Positions 60,238-64,000 of a stretch of 64,000 nucleotides of DNA are shown in pieces (position 1 is the stretch's first letter; the number at the start of each line of letters is the position of its first letter). The notes under the pieces are model-generated. The model ran no database searches. It was not told the origin of the DNA and worked only from the letters and a program-made list of their open reading frames with translations. A program made the translations under genes and the position numbers. Source of the stretch: Pinisolibacter aquiterrae (GTDB taxonomy: Bacteria; Pseudomonadota; Alphaproteobacteria; Rhizobiales; Ancalomicrobiaceae); contig NZ_JAFNIH010000030.1 in NCBI RefSeq assembly GCF_019160155.1, positions 1-64,000 of the forward strand, in the 5' to 3' direction.

Positions 60238-61266
60238 ATGCTATCTCACGCTTTCGATCGCCGACGGCTCCTGGTCGGCGCCGGTGCCCTCGGCCTCGCC
60301 GGGCTCGTTCCGACGCCCTCGCGCGCGGCGACCAAGCTGAACCTCGGCGTGTTGCGTCTCGGTAGCCATGCGCCGAGCTTCATCGCCCATGAGCGCGGCT
60401 ATTTCCGCGACGAGGGCTTCGACGTCGAGCTGAAGTTCTTCGAGGCGGCCCAGCCGCTCGCCGTGGCGATCGCCTCGGGCGACGCCGACTACGGCGTCAC
60501 CGCCATGAGCGGCGGTCTCGTCTCGCTCGCCGAGAAGGATGCGGTCCGCGTCATCGGCGGCGCCCTGCGCGAGGAGAAGGGCCACGTCGGCTCGGTCGTG
60601 CTCGCCTCCAACAAGGCCTGGGAAGCCGGGCTGAAGAGCCCGAAGGATCTCGCCGGCCACAGTTTCGGCATCACCACGGCCGGGTCCTCGTTCCATTTCA
60701 TGATCCACAAGGTGGCGCAGGCGGTCGGCGTGCCGATGTCCGAGATCTCGCTGCGGCCGCTGCAGAAGCTCGGCGCGATCGTCGCCGCGCTCTCGAGCGG
60801 TCAGATCGACAGCTGGGCGATCCAGCCGAGCATCGCCAAGAAGATGATCGACGCCGGCACCGCGAAGCAGATCGGCGTGATCTCCGATTACGCGCCCGAC
60901 TATCAGGTGACGACGGTCTTCACTTCCAAGGCCAACGCCTCCGACGACCGTGCCAAGACCAAGGCCTTCCTCAAGGCCTATGCCCGCGCGGTCGACGATT
61001 TCGACGACGCCTTCGTCGACCGCACCGCTCCGGCGAGCGAGGTCGACGCCATCGCCGAGATCGTTCATCGCTACGTCAACACCACGACCCCGGCCGATGT
61101 CGCCCGCGCGACGCTCGTCTCCGACGCGACCCGCATCAACCGCGGCCTCGCGCTGTCGATGAAGTCGCTGCGCGAGCAGCTCGATTGGTTCAAGGCGGAA
61201 AAGATGGTCAAGGACACCGTCACGCCCGAGATGGTCTTCGACACCTCTTATGTCGAGACCATCTGA
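60238..61266 (+). CDS. ABC substrate-binding protein, NMT1/SsuA-like
   Basis: 342 residues. N-terminus MLSHAFDRRRLLVGAGALG looks Tat-type, with cleavage after SRAA (about 32). The mature part starts TKLNLGVLRLGSHAPSFIAHERGYF, typical of the nitrate/sulfonate/thiamine-precursor (NMT1/THI5-like) binding family; GDADYGVTAMSG is the usual ligand-pocket segment. Upstream AAGGGA supports the start. Forms an importer with the next two genes; ligand not predictable. Confidence 0.9.
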   Translation: MLSHAFDRRRLLVGAGALGLAGLVPTPSRAATKLNLGVLRLGSHAPSFIAHERGYFRDEGFDVELKFFEAAQPLAVAIASGDADYGVTAMSGGLVSLAEKDAVRVIGGALREEKGHVGSVVLASNKAWEAGLKSPKDLAGHSFGITTAGSSFHFMIHKVAQAVGVPMSEISLRPLQKLGAIVAALSSGQIDSWAIQPSIAKKMIDAGTAKQIGVISDYAPDYQVTTVFTSKANASDDRAKTKAFLKAYARAVDDFDDAFVDRTAPASEVDAIAEIVHRYVNTTTPADVARATLVSDATRINRGLALSMKSLREQLDWFKAEKMVKDTVTPEMVFDTSYVETI

Positions 61267-61335
61267 CCGACGCGCCGAGGCGTCGCGCAGGACGCGCGCC
61301 GTCTCGGCCCCGGCCCCCCTCCGGCGGAGACGGAC

Positions 61336-62103
61336 ATGGATCTGTTGATCGAGAACGTCGGCCATTCCTATGGATCGGTCGAGGTTCTGCGAGAGGTTTC
61401 GCTCGATATCCCGCATGGGCAGATCGTCTGCCTCGTCGGCCCCTCCGGCTGCGGCAAGTCGACCCTGCTGCGCTTCCTCGGCGGGCTCGAGGAGCCGCGC
61501 GCCGGCCGGGTGCTGACCGTCGGCGAACCGCCGTCCGATTCGCTCAATCCGCTGACCTACGTCTTCCAGCATTTCGCGCTGCTGCCCTGGCGGACCGTCG
61601 AGGGCAACGTCCGGCTGGTGCTCGAGGATCATCGCCTCGGCCGCGCCGAGATCGACGCGATCGTCGCCGACGTCCTGGCCCGCACTCGCCTCTCCGAATT
61701 CGCCGGCGCTCTGCCGAAGCAGCTTTCGGGCGGCATGAAGCAGCGCGTCGCCATCGCCCGCGCCCTCGCGGTGCGCCCGGCGGTGATGCTCCTCGACGAG
61801 CCGCTCTCCGCGCTCGACAGCCAGACCAGCGAGCTGTTGTTGGACGACCTCGTCGCCCTGTGGACGCGCCAGCCCTTCACCGCGGTCTACGTCACCCACA
61901 ATCTCTCCGAGGCGGTGCGCCTCGGCCATCGGATCGTCGTGTTGTCGCGCCGGCCGGGACGGATCCGCGAGATCCTCACGGTCGACATGCCGCTGAGCGA
62001 TCGCCACCTCGGCGATCCCGTCCTCGAGGCGCATCAGCGGCAATTGTGGGAATTGATGCGCGACGAGGCGGTCGCGGCGGATCGGGAGTTGCTCGGTGAG
62101 TGA
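61336..62103 (+). CDS. ABC importer ATPase, SsuB/TauB-like
   Basis: 255 residues: Walker A GPSGCGKS, Q-loop FQHFALLPWRTVEGNV (typical of SsuB/ThiZ), signature LSGGMKQR, Walker B VMLLDEPLSALD, H-loop YVTHNLSEA. Second gene of the transporter operon; its end overlaps the permease GTG start by 8 nt. Confidence 0.94.
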   Translation: MDLLIENVGHSYGSVEVLREVSLDIPHGQIVCLVGPSGCGKSTLLRFLGGLEEPRAGRVLTVGEPPSDSLNPLTYVFQHFALLPWRTVEGNVRLVLEDHRLGRAEIDAIVADVLARTRLSEFAGALPKQLSGGMKQRVAIARALAVRPAVMLLDEPLSALDSQTSELLLDDLVALWTRQPFTAVYVTHNLSEAVRLGHRIVVLSRRPGRIREILTVDMPLSDRHLGDPVLEAHQRQLWELMRDEAVAADRELLGE

Positions 62104-62917
62104 ACGACGAGACGAGGGCAGCGACGATCGCCGGGGCAATCCGGTCGCCTTTCGCGGGCGGGGCTTCGCGCCCCGGCCGGTGCCCGGCGTCGGGCTCGCG
62201 GTGTTCGTGATCCTGATCGCCGCCGCCGAACTCGGCACCCGCACCGGCTGGATCTCGGCCTTGACGCTGCCGCGTCCCTCGGCGGTCTTCGCCACCTTCG
62301 TCGACCTGTGGCGGAGCGGGCAGCTCTGGATTCACCTCGTGCCGTCGCTGCGCCGCATCCTGGTCGGCGGTTCGATCGGCATCGGCGTCGGCGTCTCGCT
62401 CGGCGTGATGATCGGCCTTTTCGGTCTGGTCCGGGCCGGGCTGGTGCCGCTGGTCGCGGCGCTGTTCCCGATCCCCAAGATCGCGCTGCTGCCGCTGTTC
62501 GTGGTCTGGTTCGGCATCGACGAGGCCTCGAAATACGCGCTGATCGCCTTCGGCACCTTCACGCCGACGGTGGTGGCGACCTTCGGCGCCGTCGACAACG
62601 TCGATCGCGGCCTGATCCGCATGGGGCAGAGCTTCGGCCTCTCTTGGTGGTCGATCGTCTCCAAGATCGTGCTGCCCGGCGCCTTCCCCGGCATCCTCTC
62701 GGGGCTCCGGGTCTCGATCTCGATCGGCATCATCCTGCTCGTCGCCTCCGAGATGATCGGCGCCGAGCACGGCGTCGGCGCCTACATCCTGGAGGCGGGC
62801 GCGCTCTACGATCTCGAGCGCCTCTTCACCGGCGTCGCGCTCCTGTCGATCCTCGGGCTGCTCGTCAGCTGGATCATCGACCTCGTCGAACGCCGCTTCC
62901 TCGGCTGGCGCGGCTGA
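62096..62917 (+). CDS. ABC importer permease, SsuC/TauC-like
   Basis: 273 residues from GTG 62096 with about six helices. The family pattern LPRPSAVFATFVDLWRSG, then PIPKIALLPLFVVWFGIDEASKY and the EAA-type loop DRGLIRMGQSFGLSWWSIVSKIVLPGA identify the sulfonate/nitrate/thiamine-precursor type. Converges with the HDAC-like gene, 28 nt away. Confidence 0.94.
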   Translation: MSERRDEGSDDRRGNPVAFRGRGFAPRPVPGVGLAVFVILIAAAELGTRTGWISALTLPRPSAVFATFVDLWRSGQLWIHLVPSLRRILVGGSIGIGVGVSLGVMIGLFGLVRAGLVPLVAALFPIPKIALLPLFVVWFGIDEASKYALIAFGTFTPTVVATFGAVDNVDRGLIRMGQSFGLSWWSIVSKIVLPGAFPGILSGLRVSISIGIILLVASEMIGAEHGVGAYILEAGALYDLERLFTGVALLSILGLLVSWIIDLVERRFLGWRG

Positions 62918-62945
62918 TCCCGCGCCGGCCGACGGCCGCCCGCCG

Positions 62946-63977
62946 TCACACGCTCTCGAACCCCATGAGGACGTTGACCGCGTTGAGGCCGATCTCGGCG
63001 ACGGCGTAGCCGCCCTCCATCAGGAACACGGTCGGCAATCCGGCCCGGCCGATCGCCTCGCCCATGCGCAGGAAGTCGTCCGAGGTCAGCTTGAAGAAGC
63101 TGATCGGATCGCCCTCGAAGGTGTCGACCCCGAGCGAGATCACCAGCACCTCGGCGCCGAGCCGCCGCGCCCGGCCGATCGCCTCGGCGAGCGCCGCCGA
63201 CCAGCGCGGCCAGAGCGTGCCGCGCGGCAGCGGGAAATTGGCGTTGAACCCCTCGCCCGCGCCGACGCCGATCTCGTCGGCATGGCCGAGGAAATAGGGG
63301 AAGGCGTCCATCGGATCGCCGTGGAGGGAGAGATAGACCACGTCGTCGCGGTCGTAGAAGATGTCCTGCGTGCCGTTGCCGTGATGGAAGTCGACGTCGA
63401 GGATCGCCACCCGCGAGAGCCCGCGATCGCGCAGGCGCTGCGCCGCGATCGCGGCGTTGTTGAGGAAGCAGTAGCCGCCGAACATGTCGCGTGCGGCGTG
63501 ATGGCCGGGCGGCCGACAAAGTCCGAAGACGGCGCGTTCCCCGCCGAGGACCCGATCCGCCGCGCCGACCGCGACGTCGGCGGCGGCGCGCGCCGCCGCC
63601 CAGGTGCCCTGCGAGATCGAGGTCTCGGCGGCGAGCGCGTAATGGCCGAGCCGCCCGGTGATCGATCGCGGGATCCGATCCTGCGACATGCGCCGCGCCG
63701 GCCAGATGATCGGGATCGCCTCGCCGGCCGCCCCGCTCGCCACCCATTCGTCCCAGGCGGTCTCGAGAAAGCGCACGAAGCCGGCGTCGTGGACCCGGAG
63801 CACCGGATCGAGCCCCTGCGCCTCCGGCGTCACCACCGCGCCGAGGCCGACGGCGGCGATGCGGTCGAGGACGAAGGCGACCCGCTCCGGGCATTCGAAC
63901 GGCGGCACCAATCGGCCCCCGGCGAGTTCGGTGCGGGCGGCGCGCAGGACGTGGTCGGGGGAGTGAACGGTGATCAT
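62946..63977 (-). CDS. Histone-deacetylase-fold amidohydrolase (acetylpolyamine amidohydrolase type), copy 2
   Basis: 343 residues. Tandem His H159-H160 in CRPPGHHA; zinc ligands D196 and H198 in DVDFHHGNGTQ and Asp in SLGVDTFEGDP. All family residues are intact, unlike copy 1 at 26383, with which it shares length, the NNAAIAAQRLR block and the C-terminal EGGY loop. It is expected to remove acetyl groups from acetylpolyamines or similar amides. It is convergent with an NMT1-type importer, not in its operon. Start MITVHSPDHV at 63977, near the right edge. Confidence 0.92.
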   Translation of the reverse strand: MITVHSPDHVLRAARTELAGGRLVPPFECPERVAFVLDRIAAVGLGAVVTPEAQGLDPVLRVHDAGFVRFLETAWDEWVASGAAGEAIPIIWPARRMSQDRIPRSITGRLGHYALAAETSISQGTWAAARAAADVAVGAADRVLGGERAVFGLCRPPGHHAARDMFGGYCFLNNAAIAAQRLRDRGLSRVAILDVDFHHGNGTQDIFYDRDDVVYLSLHGDPMDAFPYFLGHADEIGVGAGEGFNANFPLPRGTLWPRWSAALAEAIGRARRLGAEVLVISLGVDTFEGDPISFFKLTSDDFLRMGEAIGRAGLPTVFLMEGGYAVAEIGLNAVNVLMGFESV

Positions 63978-64000
63978 GCGGACACCTCCGGACCCGACGG

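Overview
The window is about 64 kb of very GC-rich DNA with tightly packed genes. Most neighbouring genes overlap by 1-4 bases, and antisense frames stay open for hundreds of codons, as expected at such GC. Gene content suggests an alphaproteobacterium, most likely Hyphomicrobiales/Rhizobiales: an aerobic-style CobC/CbiB pair, dipeptide ABC operons with GntR-FCD regulators, a CecR-type efflux set, and intergenic repeats of the kind seen in rhizobia. The taxon is inferred from content, not from a marker gene. No rRNA, tRNA or CRISPR array was seen.

Left part (1-24 kb): the 5' end of an IS1182-type transposase runs off the left edge. It is followed by two cobalamin genes whose start codons overlap head to head, a split energy-taxis receptor (Aer-like PAS protein plus membrane MCP), prfB with a programmed +1 frameshift, uppP, and an M23 peptidase. 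Next come a yjfLMC-like operon (DUF350, DUF1190-like, glutathionylspermidine-synthase-like ATP-grasp), a one-cysteine PrxQ/Bcp peroxiredoxin, a large DUF3971/AsmA-like envelope protein, an ArsC-like protein, and a compact cecR-ybhGFS-type efflux operon. The last block is a complete sodium-pumping, methylmalonyl-CoA-decarboxylase-type complex split into two divergent transcription units.

Middle (24-39 kb): a long minus-strand catabolic operon contains a class II aldolase, a dipeptide-type ABC importer, a histone-deacetylase-fold amidohydrolase, an M20 amidohydrolase and a 2-hydroxyacid dehydrogenase. A divergent GntR-FCD regulator with a palindromic operator candidate faces it. Then come an amidase/LysR divergent pair and a PNPOx-like/MocR divergent pair.

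39-51 kb: a hexuronate catabolic locus encodes KDG kinase, altronate dehydratase, fructuronate reductase, a four-gene ABC importer, uronate isomerase, a GntR regulator and a ManD-type mannonate dehydratase. Together they convert imported uronates to 2-keto-3-deoxygluconate 6-phosphate. Hairpins separate several cistrons.

Right part (51-64 kb): an alpha/beta hydrolase and malonyl-CoA decarboxylase separated by a 32-bp perfect palindrome; a TetR-controlled DevBCA-type efflux operon with an operator candidate; a periplasmic copper cassette whose multicopper oxidase carries a Met/His-rich insert; a nitrate/sulfonate/thiamine-precursor-type ABC importer; and a second histone-deacetylase-fold amidohydrolase.
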